This document shows positions 27,417 to 34,941 of a stretch of DNA of 64,000 nt, piece by piece; the first letter of the stretch is position 1; each line of letters starts with the position of its first letter. The stretch is taken from NCBI GenBank assembly GCA_964516325.1, contig CAZFAP010000001.1, positions 1-64,000 of the forward strand. Reading direction: 5' to 3'. The position numbers were made by a program, and so were the translations under genes. Origin of the DNA: CAZFAP01 sp964516325. GTDB lineage: Bacteria > Auribacterota > JABMQX01. The notes beneath the pieces are model-generated. The model saw only the letters and a program-made list of their open reading frames with translations, made no database searches and was not told the DNA's origin.

Positions 27417-28229
27417 ATGTCTGAGAAATTTCTGCATCGCGGAGATGCTCCGTTCGACGAAAAAGTCTGGGGAAAAATTGATGAAGCGGTTGTGGGCGCC
27501 GCGAAAAGCCAGTTGTCCGCTCGGCGAGTCTTGCACGTCGAGGGCCCCTATGGACTCGGACTGAAATCTATCCCCGGTCCGGAGTCGGAAGTAGGGGAGA
27601 CCGCCGTTGAAGGCGCGACCGTGACGGCGAGTCTCGCCGTTCCGGTCGTTGGCATTCAAAGCTCGTTTCGCCTGTCCGCACGAGACATCGCGGCATTTGA
27701 GGAAACGGGCCTCCCCTTCGATCTGCGGGGCGCGGTCGCCGCAGCGATCGCCTGCGCAAAACAAGAGGATGCCCTCCTCTTTCACGGTTCCAAGGCGCTC
27801 GGTGTCCAGGGATTGCTTACCGCTAAGGGAACGCAGCAGCGGAAGCTCAAGCCGTGGACGGAAGTCGGCGTCGCCGTGGATGAGCTCATTCAGACGGTCA
27901 ACGTTCTCGACGGCGTCGGATTTCATGGGCCCTATTCGCTGGCTCTGGCGCCATCGCTCTACAATCTCTTGTTCCGACGGTATCCCCAGGGCGACAAGAC
28001 CGAGATCGAGCACCTGCGACTGCTGGCGACCGACGGCATAGTCAAGGCCCCCGCGATCAAGTCTGGCGGCGTGCTGTTGGCCTCCGGCCGGCAGTTCGCA
28101 GCAATTGTCCTGGGACAGGACATCCTGACGTCCTTCGTGGGTCCCGCCGGTCGGGATTATGAGCTCTTAGTTTCGGAGAGTGTCGCGCTTCGGTTGGTCG
28201 AGCCGGCGGCGGTGTGCGTCCTGAAGTAG
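27417..28229 (+). CDS. enc: Encapsulin shell protein, family 1 (270 aa)
   Basis: It has the HK97-fold linocin-type shell protein pattern: LHRGDAPFDEKVWGKIDEAVVGAAKSQLSARRVLHVEGPYG at the N-terminus (the P-domain/E-loop start), RDIAAFEETGLPFD, KQEDALLFHGSKALG, HGPYSLALAPSLYNLLFR and a C-terminal LVSESVALRLVEPAAVCVLK. Length ~270 is normal for family 1. AGGAGG stands just before ATG 27417. Shells of this type enclose ferritin-like or peroxidase cargo through C-terminal tails. The upstream ferritin-like gene supplies a candidate. The compartment would store iron and lower Fenton chemistry in this oxygen-defence operon. Confidence 0.92.
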   Translation: MSEKFLHRGDAPFDEKVWGKIDEAVVGAAKSQLSARRVLHVEGPYGLGLKSIPGPESEVGETAVEGATVTASLAVPVVGIQSSFRLSARDIAAFEETGLPFDLRGAVAAAIACAKQEDALLFHGSKALGVQGLLTAKGTQQRKLKPWTEVGVAVDELIQTVNVLDGVGFHGPYSLALAPSLYNLLFRRYPQGDKTEIEHLRLLATDGIVKAPAIKSGGVLLASGRQFAAIVLGQDILTSFVGPAGRDYELLVSESVALRLVEPAAVCVLK

Positions 28230-28462
28230 AGCTTCGCAACCATCGGTAGAAAGTGAGCCTGTGTCGGAGGAATTGTGCCGACACTACGAATATGCGAGGC
28301 TCCCGGGCGTGCTGCTCGCCAGCGGCTATTGCTTCGCGCGGCTCGACCGCGCAATTCGTCGGGCATGTAATCGTATGGCATACCTGCCGGAAGATATTTC
28401 CAGCACGCTCCGGCGTGAGCGCAGAAAACAAAAACTGGGTGCAGGAGGGACAGTAAAACACC
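28230..28462. other. Spacer between encapsulin and rubrerythrin genes
   Basis: A GTG-started frame crosses this stretch but has atypical composition and then overlaps rubrerythrin out of frame. I take the spacer as non-coding. It carries AGGAGGG about 14 bases ahead of the rubrerythrin ATG. Confidence 0.5.
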
Positions 28463-29035
28463 ATGGGACTCAGAGGGTCGAAAACCGAGAAGAACGTCCT
28501 GACCGCGTTTGCGGGGGAATCCCAGGCGAGAAATCGCTATACCTTCTTCGCCAGCCAGGCGAGGAAGGAAGGGTTCGTGCAGATCGCCGACATATTTGAG
28601 GAGACCGCCAATCAGGAAAAGGAGCACGCCAAGCGGTTCTTCCAACTCCTCCAGGGCGGTGACGTGGAGATTACAGCCGCGTTCCCTGCGGGCATCATAG
28701 GGACGACCGCCGAGAACCTCCGAGCGGCTGCCGCAGGCGAGGGACACGAGTGGGGGCAATTGTACCCGTCCTTCGCAAGCGTCGCGCGGCAGGAGGGCTT
28801 CGAGGAAATTGCCAGGATGTTCGATGCCATCGCCGTCGCTGAAAAGCAGCATCAGAAACGGTACCTCGGGCTGCTCGCGAACGTGGAGGCGGGCGTCGTC
28901 TTCAAGAAAAAGAGAAGCGTCGTCTGGCGATGCAGAAACTGCGGCTATGTCCACGAAGGCGCCGAGGCGCCCGAACAATGTCCAGCGTGTGCCCATCCCC
29001 AGGCGTTTTTTGAACTGTTGTGCGAGAACTGGTGA
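28463..29035 (+). CDS. rbr: Rubrerythrin (190 aa)
   Basis: This is a full-length rubrerythrin: an N-terminal four-helix diiron domain with AGESQARNRY, FEETANQEKEHAKRFF, SVARQEGFEEIARMF and VAEKQHQKRY motifs supplying the Glu/His ligands, then a C-terminal rubredoxin-like Fe(Cys)4 domain (CRNCGYVHEG, CPACAHP). It reduces hydrogen peroxide to water with electrons passing from NAD(P)H via rubredoxin. It acts in the cytoplasm and complements the superoxide reductases upstream and downstream. The start ATG 28463 fits family N-termini. Nothing is missing. Confidence 0.94.
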   Translation: MGLRGSKTEKNVLTAFAGESQARNRYTFFASQARKEGFVQIADIFEETANQEKEHAKRFFQLLQGGDVEITAAFPAGIIGTTAENLRAAAAGEGHEWGQLYPSFASVARQEGFEEIARMFDAIAVAEKQHQKRYLGLLANVEAGVVFKKKRSVVWRCRNCGYVHEGAEAPEQCPACAHPQAFFELLCENW

Positions 29036-29110
29036 GTCCCTCTTGCTTCGAGGCTCGCGGGGTTCGGTCTTGTGGCTTTGGTCGAACAACCGTAGCACGG
29101 GGAGGAAACG

Positions 29111-29566
29111 ATGAGTAAGTTCAGCTCCGCAGACGAAATTTTGGATTTCGCCGTCGCCAGGGAGGAGGAATCCGTTCGATTCTACTCCGCCTTGGCGGCT
29201 AAGGTGCAGAAGCCCCCTATGCGAGAAGTCTTCAACGATTTCTCGCGCGAAGAAGAGGGGCACAAAGCAAGACTTCAGGCCATCAAACGTGAGAAGGTCC
29301 TGGTGCCCGCAACAGAGAAAATTCAGGACCTCAAGGTCGCGGACTACCTGGTTGATGTCCAGCCCGCGACGGATATGGAATATCAGGACGCACTGATCCT
29401 GGCGATGAATAAGGAGAAATCCTCGTTCCGGCTCTATATGGACCTCGCGGCGAGGACCGACAATCAGAGACTCCGGTCAACCTTACTCGCCCTCGCACAG
29501 GAAGAGGCGAAGCATAAGTTGCGGTTCGAGGTCGAGTACGACGACCACATCCTGAAACAGGATTGA
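29111..29566 (+). CDS. Rubrerythrin-like ferritin-family diiron protein without rubredoxin domain (151 aa)
   Basis: GGGGAGGAAACG precedes ATG 29111. Four helices carry paired ligands: AVAREEESVRFY, FSREEEGHKARL, AMNKEKSSFRLY and LAQEEAKHKLRF. This is the ferritin-like domain of rubrerythrins and of the family often called sulerythrin-like. No rubredoxin cysteines follow, so it depends on a separate donor for peroxide reduction, or it oxidises iron. The EE-H motif spacing is intact. It is 75 bases behind rubrerythrin and likely in the same transcript. Confidence 0.87.
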   Translation: MSKFSSADEILDFAVAREEESVRFYSALAAKVQKPPMREVFNDFSREEEGHKARLQAIKREKVLVPATEKIQDLKVADYLVDVQPATDMEYQDALILAMNKEKSSFRLYMDLAARTDNQRLRSTLLALAQEEAKHKLRFEVEYDDHILKQD

Positions 29567-29641
29567 TGGAGCGACGAAATAGAGAGCTTGGCCGTTTGGC
29601 CCGAAGCGCAATGGGCCTGCAATAGGCGAAGGGTGGGGCGA

Positions 29642-30175
29642 ATGATTTACAGGTACCTCCTCGGCGCCATCATTGGCGCCGCTATTGGCGGAATCGTTGG
29701 GCACCTCGGAAAATCCGCCGGCAGCACCTGACCCATGTCCGGCAGCCCCACGGGTGGGGTTCTCATTGGAGCTGTCATCGGAATTCTCATAGCGTCGGGT
29801 TTGGGCAGCCCGCGAGAAGACCAGCCCCCGTCGCGGTACTTGACGGAACTCAAAACGGAAAACGACCTCAGTCAGGTGCTGGCAAGCAACGAGGTGGTCG
29901 TAGTGGACTTCTACTCAGACCGTTCTCTGCCGAGCAAGAAGCTCAGACCGACCATCAACGAGCTTGCGGCGCAATACGCTGGCAGGGTTGCTGTCGTTGC
30001 GGTCAACCTCGGCAGATTTCCAGGTCTGCGAAGTCAGTACAACATCGCAGACGTTCCCGAAGTGAGGATATTCAAGGCGGGTAAGCTTGAGAGGAGCATC
30101 TCCCGGTCAAAACCGAAAAGGGTTTACGAGGAGGCGCTCGATAGCTTGTTGCCCGCGCGGACCGAAGCGAAATAG
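29642..30175 (+). CDS. Membrane-anchored thioredoxin-fold protein with in-frame UGA (candidate selenoprotein, 177 aa)
   Basis: ATG 29642 opens a hydrophobic glycine-rich helix (YLLGAIIGAAIGGIVGHLG). The frame meets TGA at 29729-29731 and continues, in the same frame, into PMSGSPTGGVLIGAVIGILIAS (second helix) and a thioredoxin fold (VVVVDFYSDRSLPSKKLRPTINELA, IADVPEVRIFKAGK). In related DUF6132-like proteins, as I recall them, the loop between helices reads GTCPITSNP, so the UGA falls at the Cys. A stem AGCCCCA/TGGGGTT starts 12 bases after it. The ATG right after the UGA (29735) has no ribosome binding site. Alternatives are a nonsense mutation or two genes with reinitiation. The thioredoxin CxxC is replaced by SLPS. 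Confidence 0.55.
29744..29761 (+). promoter_or_regulatory. Possible SECIS-like hairpin downstream of in-frame UGA
   Basis: A 7-pair stem (one G-U) with loop CGGG sits 12 bases past the UGA, so its apical loop is ~20 bases downstream, within the range of bacterial SECIS elements. The loop does not closely match known GU-loop types. It may simply be coding-sequence structure. Confidence 0.3.
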
Positions 30176-30222
30176 TCGCGCCTGGCGTTTGGCGTGCAGG
30201 ATATAGAGCAAGGAGCCAGAGC

Positions 30223-31041
30223 ATGAAGGGGTTCAGAAGCGCGATTTCCGGGTTCATTCTCGTCGTCACTGCGGTCGGGCACGTCCTGGCCAACGAGGGG
30301 CACGCGCACGCCGTCTCCTGGGGTAGCCTCGTCGTGCCATTCGGGATCGCAACCCTTTCGCTGGCGGTCCTAACCGCCTTGCTCGGACTGCTAATGCCGA
30401 AGAACCGCAAGCTCTTGTTCAAGTGGCACAGGCGGTTCGCCGTGGCGACCCTCGTCGCAGGTGTCTGTCATGCGACGCTCGTCCTCCTGTTCCACGAGGA
30501 AGGAGAGGTTCAAAAGGAGGAACCTATGAAAGAGCGAAAAGATGTCGTGACCATGAAAGGCAATCCGTTGACCTTGCTTGGGGATGAGATAAAAGAAGGC
30601 GACGCGGCCCCCGATTTCGTCGTGATTGACAACAGCCTATCTCCGGTGAAGTTCTCATCGTTCCGCGGCAAAGTGTGCATCATCGCGTCCGTTCCTTCTC
30701 TCGACACGTCGGTCTGCGATCTCGAAACGCGAAAATTCAACGAAGAGGCTGGGCGGCTGGGACCGGACGTGGTGATCCTGACAATAAGCATGGACCTGCC
30801 ATTCGCCCAGAAACGTTGGTGCGGAGCAGCCGGTGTGACGAGGGTCCAGACCTTTTCCGACCACCGCGACGCTTCCTTCGGCAAAGCGTACGGCGTCCTC
30901 ATCAAGGAGCTGCGGTTGTTGACGAGGGCGGTCTTCGTCGTGGACCGGCAGGGCACAATCCGCTACGTCGAACCGGTCAGTGAGATGACCAAAGAGCCGG
31001 ACTACGAGGCTGCTCTGCAAGCCGTGCGCCTGTTACTCTGA
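30223..31041 (+). CDS. tpx: Thiol peroxidase (Tpx) fused to an N-terminal three-helix membrane domain (272 aa)
   Basis: Residues 1-~100 contain three hydrophobic helices with a His-rich loop (NEGHAHAVSW) and a KLLFKWHRRFAVATLVAGVCHATLVLLFH segment like small cytochrome-b-type membrane proteins. Residues ~105-272 are a complete Tpx: GNPLTLLGDEIKEGDAAPDF, the peroxidatic Cys in PSLDTSVCDLETRKFN and the resolving Cys in LPFAQKRWCGAAGV. By positive-inside reasoning Tpx would face outside. At the fusion point AAAAGGAGG stands five bases before an in-frame ATG (30526), so a free cytoplasmic Tpx of ~171 residues may also be made. It lies 47 bases behind the thioredoxin-like gene. Confidence 0.85.
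   Translation: MKGFRSAISGFILVVTAVGHVLANEGHAHAVSWGSLVVPFGIATLSLAVLTALLGLLMPKNRKLLFKWHRRFAVATLVAGVCHATLVLLFHEEGEVQKEEPMKERKDVVTMKGNPLTLLGDEIKEGDAAPDFVVIDNSLSPVKFSSFRGKVCIIASVPSLDTSVCDLETRKFNEEAGRLGPDVVILTISMDLPFAQKRWCGAAGVTRVQTFSDHRDASFGKAYGVLIKELRLLTRAVFVVDRQGTIRYVEPVSEMTKEPDYEAALQAVRLLL
30515..30528 (+). promoter_or_regulatory. Internal ribosome binding site and ATG at the membrane-domain/Tpx junction
   Basis: AGGAGG (30515-30520), five bases, then ATG (30526-30528) in the frame of the long gene. The downstream protein begins MKERKDVVTMKGNPL, a normal Tpx N-terminus. This either drives a second product or marks a recent fusion. Confidence 0.6.
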
Positions 31042-31084
31042 CGACACGCCTGCCGCGGATTCGCCGCGAAAAGGAGCTTGGACC

Positions 31085-32599
31085 ATGAGAAATCTCCTTC
31101 TCACGTTGGCTTTTCTCGCAATCGTCAGGGTATGCGCCGCCGACGAAAGCCTCCCAACCGCCGACGCTCCCGTCAGCAAAGAAACGAAAAGCTGCCTCGT
31201 CTGCCACAATTCCGTCAGCCCCGGAATTGTTGCCGATTGGAGGAAGAGCCTTCATTCCATGACCAGCCCGAGCGAAGCTCTCAAGAAGGAGCGTCTCCAG
31301 AGGAGGATTTCCGTTGAGAAGGTGCCGGAAAACCTGGCTGGCGTCGTCGTGGGGTGCGCCGAGTGTCACAATTTGCATCCCGAAAACCATAAAGATACAT
31401 TCGAGCACGGCGGCTACAAAACGCACGTGGTGGTGACTCCCGCCGACTGCGCGACCTGTCATCCAACGGAGGCAGATCAGTTTCGGGACAATTTGATGTC
31501 CCACGCGCACCTCAACCTTCGCAATAATTCCCTTTATCACGAGCTAAGCGATTCGATTAACGGCATTCATTCCTTCCGGGGGATGGTGACGGCCGTCGCG
31601 GCGCCCGATCCCGAAACCAGCCACGATTCCTGCTTCTATTGCCACGGGACCGCCGTGGAGGTCAGGGGCATCCATACGAGGGAGACCGCTCTCGGCGAAA
31701 TGGAGTTTCCGACCCTGTCCGCCTGGCCGAATCAGGGTGTGGGGCGGTTAAATCCCGACGGAACCATGGGCTCTTGTGCTGCCTGTCACACCCGGCACCG
31801 CTTCTCCGTCGAGATGGCGAGAAAGCCCTATACGTGCGCCGAGTGCCACGAGGGACCGGACGTGCCCGCATACAAAGTCTACATGGTGAGCAAACACGGC
31901 AATCTCTTCTCTTCCCAGGGCGACGAATGGAACTTCGACGCGGTCCCGTGGGTTATAGGAGAGAACTTCACCGCTCCGACCTGTGCGGCGTGCCACGCCA
32001 GCCTTGTCGTGAGCGAGAGCGGCGAGGTTGTGGCACAGCGGACGCATCGCATGAATGATCGTCTCCCGTGGAGGATTTTCGGTTTGATTTACGCGCACCC
32101 TCATCCCAAATCCCCTGATACCACCATCGTCAAGAACAAAGCAGGCTTGCCGCTGCCAACCGAACTCACCGGCGAGCCGGTCGCCGAGTTCCTCATAGAT
32201 GCGAACGAGCAAGAAAAGAGGCTTGAGGCGATGCAAAACGTCTGCCTCGCGTGCCACGCCAAGGGGTGGGTGACAGGACAATTCGCACGCTTCGAGAACA
32301 CCATTAAGACCACCAATCAGATGACCCTCACCGCGACGCAAATACTGAAGACAGCCTGGGAAAAGGGCGCCGCGAAATGCGCAGCGCAGAACGATAGCAT
32401 CTTCAATGAATCCATCGAGAAAAAGTGGGTTGAGCAGTGGCTCTTTTTTGCCAACTCGACGCGTTTTGCCTCCGCCATGATGGGCGCCGATTACGGCGTA
32501 TTCGCCAACGGACGCTGGTATCTGAGCAGGAATATTCAAGACATGGCGGATTGGCTTGCGCTCAAGCTTGAGACAATTCAAGGCGAGAAGAGACAGTGA
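31085..32599 (+). CDS. Octaheme cytochrome c, hydroxylamine oxidoreductase (HAO) family (504 aa)
   Basis: A signal peptide (LLLTLAFLAIVRVCAAD) sends it across the membrane. Eight CxxCH haem sites occur at residues ~37, 91, 122, 183, 231, 251, 300 and 387 (CLVCH, CAECH, CATCH, CFYCH, CAACH, CAECH, CAACH, CLACH). The CAACHTRHRFSVEMARKPYTCAECHEGP stretch is typical of HAO rather than other octahaem proteins. HAO relatives oxidise hydroxylamine or hydrazine, or reduce nitrite/NO when the haem-crosslinking Tyr is missing. I could not place that Tyr with certainty (DYGVFANGRWY is a candidate zone). AAGGAG precedes the ATG. No cytochrome partner gene adjoins it. Confidence 0.85.
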   Translation: MRNLLLTLAFLAIVRVCAADESLPTADAPVSKETKSCLVCHNSVSPGIVADWRKSLHSMTSPSEALKKERLQRRISVEKVPENLAGVVVGCAECHNLHPENHKDTFEHGGYKTHVVVTPADCATCHPTEADQFRDNLMSHAHLNLRNNSLYHELSDSINGIHSFRGMVTAVAAPDPETSHDSCFYCHGTAVEVRGIHTRETALGEMEFPTLSAWPNQGVGRLNPDGTMGSCAACHTRHRFSVEMARKPYTCAECHEGPDVPAYKVYMVSKHGNLFSSQGDEWNFDAVPWVIGENFTAPTCAACHASLVVSESGEVVAQRTHRMNDRLPWRIFGLIYAHPHPKSPDTTIVKNKAGLPLPTELTGEPVAEFLIDANEQEKRLEAMQNVCLACHAKGWVTGQFARFENTIKTTNQMTLTATQILKTAWEKGAAKCAAQNDSIFNESIEKKWVEQWLFFANSTRFASAMMGADYGVFANGRWYLSRNIQDMADWLALKLETIQGEKRQ

Positions 32600-32688
32600 C
32601 TCCCAGTGCATGTCCGGTTCAGGAAACAATCGGGCTGCGACAGCGCAATACCTGGCATCTATATCGTGAGTAGGAAAGGAGTGAAAAA

Positions 32689-33063
32689 ATGGCGCAGAGA
32701 TTCCAGATTTACAAGTGCGAGATTTGTGGCAATATTGTGGAGGTCCTCCACGAGGGCAAAGGAGAGCTGGTCTGCTGCGACCAGCCCATGAAGCTTTTCG
32801 TCGAGAATACGGTGGATGCCTCCCGCGAAAAGCATGTCCCCGTCATCGAAAAGACGGATCGCGGTGTGAAGGTCAAGGTCGGCAGTCTTCCTCACCCGAT
32901 GGAGCCAAAGCACTACATCGAGTGGATTGAGGTGATTGCCGACGGAAAAGTCTATCGCCAGTTCCTTAAGCCCGGAGACGCGCCTGAAGCCGCTTTTGTA
33001 ATTCAGGCAACGCAGATCACGGCAAGAGAGTACTGTAACATTCACGGTCTATGGAGGGGGTGA
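32689..33063 (+). CDS. dfx: Desulfoferrodoxin, class I superoxide reductase (124 aa)
   Basis: The N-terminal desulforedoxin domain has the Fe(Cys)4 site (YKCEICGNIVEV, ELVCCDQPM). The superoxide reductase domain follows with EKHVPVIE, PHPMEPKHYIEWIEV and a C-terminal EYCNIHGLW supplying the Fe(His)4Cys centre. It is thus class I, unlike the neelaredoxin-type enzyme at 26329. AAGGAG precedes ATG 32689. It is followed five bases after its stop by the ferritin gene, so the two are tightly coupled. Confidence 0.95.
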   Translation: MAQRFQIYKCEICGNIVEVLHEGKGELVCCDQPMKLFVENTVDASREKHVPVIEKTDRGVKVKVGSLPHPMEPKHYIEWIEVIADGKVYRQFLKPGDAPEAAFVIQATQITAREYCNIHGLWRG

Positions 33064-33068
33064 CTACC

Positions 33069-33566
33069 ATGATTAACGAGAGAATTGAAAAGGCGTTTAA
33101 CGAGCAGATCAAGAACGAACTGGAATCCGCCTACATCTACCTGTCCATGGCGGCCTATTTCCACTCGCAAAACCTCGACGGAATGGCGCAGTGGATGCGC
33201 GTTCAGGCGAAAGAGGAAGTGGGGCATGCCATGAAGTTCTTCGACCACATCCGAGACCGCCAGGGGCGGGTCACCTTGTTGCCGCTTACCCCGCTGAAGA
33301 CTGACTGGTCTTCGCCTCTGGAAGCTTTTCAGGACGCTTATGAACACGAGCAGTTCATCACCGGGAAGATCAATGAACTTGTCAAACTTGCCGACGACGA
33401 GAGCGACCCGCCCGCCAGCGTGCTCCTCCAGTGGTTCGTGAACGAGCAGGTCGAGGAGGAAGCGAACACCTCCAAGACCGTCCAGACGCTGGAGCTCGTG
33501 GGCGATTCCGGCCCTGGGTTGATCATGCTCGATCGGGAACTCGGCAAGAGGGAGTTCTCAGGTTAA
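33069..33566 (+). CDS. ftn: Ferritin (FtnA type, 165 aa)
   Basis: This is a full-length bacterial ferritin: EQIKNELESAYIYLSMAAYF with the first-site Glu residues, AKEEVGHAMKFFDHI with ExxH, and WFVNEQVEEE in the last helices. It oxidises and stores iron as a 24-mer in the cytoplasm. I choose ATG 33069 over ATG 33051, because GGAGG lies between them and the protein begins MINERIEKAFN as ferritins do. It is coupled to the desulfoferrodoxin gene upstream and followed 11 bases later by another ferritin-like gene. Confidence 0.93.
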   Translation: MINERIEKAFNEQIKNELESAYIYLSMAAYFHSQNLDGMAQWMRVQAKEEVGHAMKFFDHIRDRQGRVTLLPLTPLKTDWSSPLEAFQDAYEHEQFITGKINELVKLADDESDPPASVLLQWFVNEQVEEEANTSKTVQTLELVGDSGPGLIMLDRELGKREFSG

Positions 33567-33577
33567 CAGGAGTGAAT

Positions 33578-34069
33578 ATGAGCATCCATTTCAATGCAGA
33601 CGAAATCTTCGAAATGGCCGAGCAGATCGAGAGGAACGGCGCCAACTTCTACCGCAAAGTCGCTGGAACGGCGGACGAAGCGGAAGTCCGGCGTGTCCTC
33701 CTCGATCTCGCCGCCATGGAAGACGAGCACGAGAAGACTTTCGCCGCCATGCGGGCGCAGTTGTCCGCGGAACAGCGCATCTCCATCACATTCGACCCCG
33801 AAGGGGAGGCGGCGATGTACCTCCAAGCGATGGCGGATGGATATGTCTTTGACGTGCGCACCGACCCTTCCGAGCTTTTGACCGGAGAGGAGGGTCTCGC
33901 GGACATTCTCCACACCGCCATCGGGCTTGAGAAAGACTCCATCGTCTTTTACCTCGGTATCCGAGATTTGGTCCCGGAGAAGTTCGGCAAGGGGAAGATC
34001 AATGACATAATCAAGGAAGAAATGGGGCACATCACCACCTTGAGCCAGAAGCTGGCCTCGCTGAATTGA
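33578..34069 (+). CDS. Rubrerythrin-like ferritin-family protein (163 aa)
   Basis: AGGAG five bases ahead fixes ATG 33578. Diiron motifs are EMAEQIERNGANFY, AMEDEHEKTFAAM, GLEKDSIVFYLGI and KEEMGHITTLS. A ~45-residue insert between helix pairs (ITFDPEGEAAMYLQAMADGYVFD) is longer than in the related protein at 29111. There is no rubredoxin domain. It probably handles peroxide or iron together with separate electron carriers. It is the fifth ferritin-like fold in this island. Confidence 0.86.
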   Translation: MSIHFNADEIFEMAEQIERNGANFYRKVAGTADEAEVRRVLLDLAAMEDEHEKTFAAMRAQLSAEQRISITFDPEGEAAMYLQAMADGYVFDVRTDPSELLTGEEGLADILHTAIGLEKDSIVFYLGIRDLVPEKFGKGKINDIIKEEMGHITTLSQKLASLN

Positions 34070-34127
34070 GGGCGGCCCCTTCTCGCCTCAGGCGTGGTCA
34101 GCTATTCGAATCGGAGGATACGGGAAC

Positions 34128-34850
34128 ATGGAAGCATTATCTCGTCGCGACGTGTTTAGACTGCTTGGCGCCTCCGCCGCATGGGCGTCCGCGATCAGTT
34201 TCTCGGAGAGGTCCGCGAAAGCCGAAACATCGGAAGCTCTCAGCATCGCGCCCTACAAGCTCCCCGATCTGCCCTATCCGGTTGACGCTCTCGAACCGCA
34301 CCTCGACGCACACACGTTGACCATCCATCACGACAAGCATCACGCTGCCTACGTGCAGGGCTTGAATGCAGCGCTCGTCGGATTGCAGGAGGCTCGAAAG
34401 AAAGGAGACTTTGCGGCAGTCCAGGCTCTATCCGGTGCGCTCGCGTTCCACGGGTCCGGGCACCTGCTGCACACGCTCCACTTCGCCAACCTTCACCCGA
34501 AGCCAGCCAGGCCGGCGGGCGCCTTGTCGGGCGCGATCGAGGCGCAGTTTGGCAGCCTCGATGCCTTCATCGCGCACCTTGTCGCCGCCGCGAATACCGT
34601 TGCGGGCAGCGGCTGGGGGATTCTCGCTTACGAACCTGTCGGGCGACGCCTGCTGGTGCTTCAGGTTGAGAAGCATGAGAACCAGCTCGTGTGCGGCGCC
34701 ATTCCTTTGCTCGTGATTGATGTCTGGGAGCATGCCTATTACCTGAGCTATCAGAACCGGCGAGCGGATTATGTGAAGGCCATCATGAACGTCATTCACT
34801 GGGACGAAGTTGCCCGTCGGTTCGACGAGGCGAGGCGCATTCACGGCTGA
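34128..34850 (+). CDS. sod: Tat-exported Fe/Mn superoxide dismutase (240 aa)
   Basis: The N-terminus is a twin-arginine signal (SRRDVFRLLGASAAWASAISF). The SOD domain has TIHHDKHHAAYV with the first metal His, GSGHLLHTLHFANL with the second, and DVWEHAYYLSYQNRR with the Asp and third His. Helix and alpha/beta domains are full length. It dismutates superoxide outside the cytoplasm or in the periplasm, complementing the cytoplasmic superoxide reductases. GGAGG precedes ATG 34128. Metal choice cannot be read directly from the sequence; the usual NHSFFW segment is altered to LHTLHFAN. Confidence 0.92.
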   Translation: MEALSRRDVFRLLGASAAWASAISFSERSAKAETSEALSIAPYKLPDLPYPVDALEPHLDAHTLTIHHDKHHAAYVQGLNAALVGLQEARKKGDFAAVQALSGALAFHGSGHLLHTLHFANLHPKPARPAGALSGAIEAQFGSLDAFIAHLVAAANTVAGSGWGILAYEPVGRRLLVLQVEKHENQLVCGAIPLLVIDVWEHAYYLSYQNRRADYVKAIMNVIHWDEVARRFDEARRIHG

Positions 34851-34941
34851 ACTTGCACGGCGGTGTTTTAGAATCGGGGCGGCTCGCAGCGGTCCATGCG
34901 AAAAGTCTGCCGCGGGTTCTCAACGGTTCCCGGAGGACAAC

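Noticed and set aside
28261..28599. GTG-started frame between encapsulin and rubrerythrin
   Set aside because: It overlaps rubrerythrin out of frame and has poor composition.
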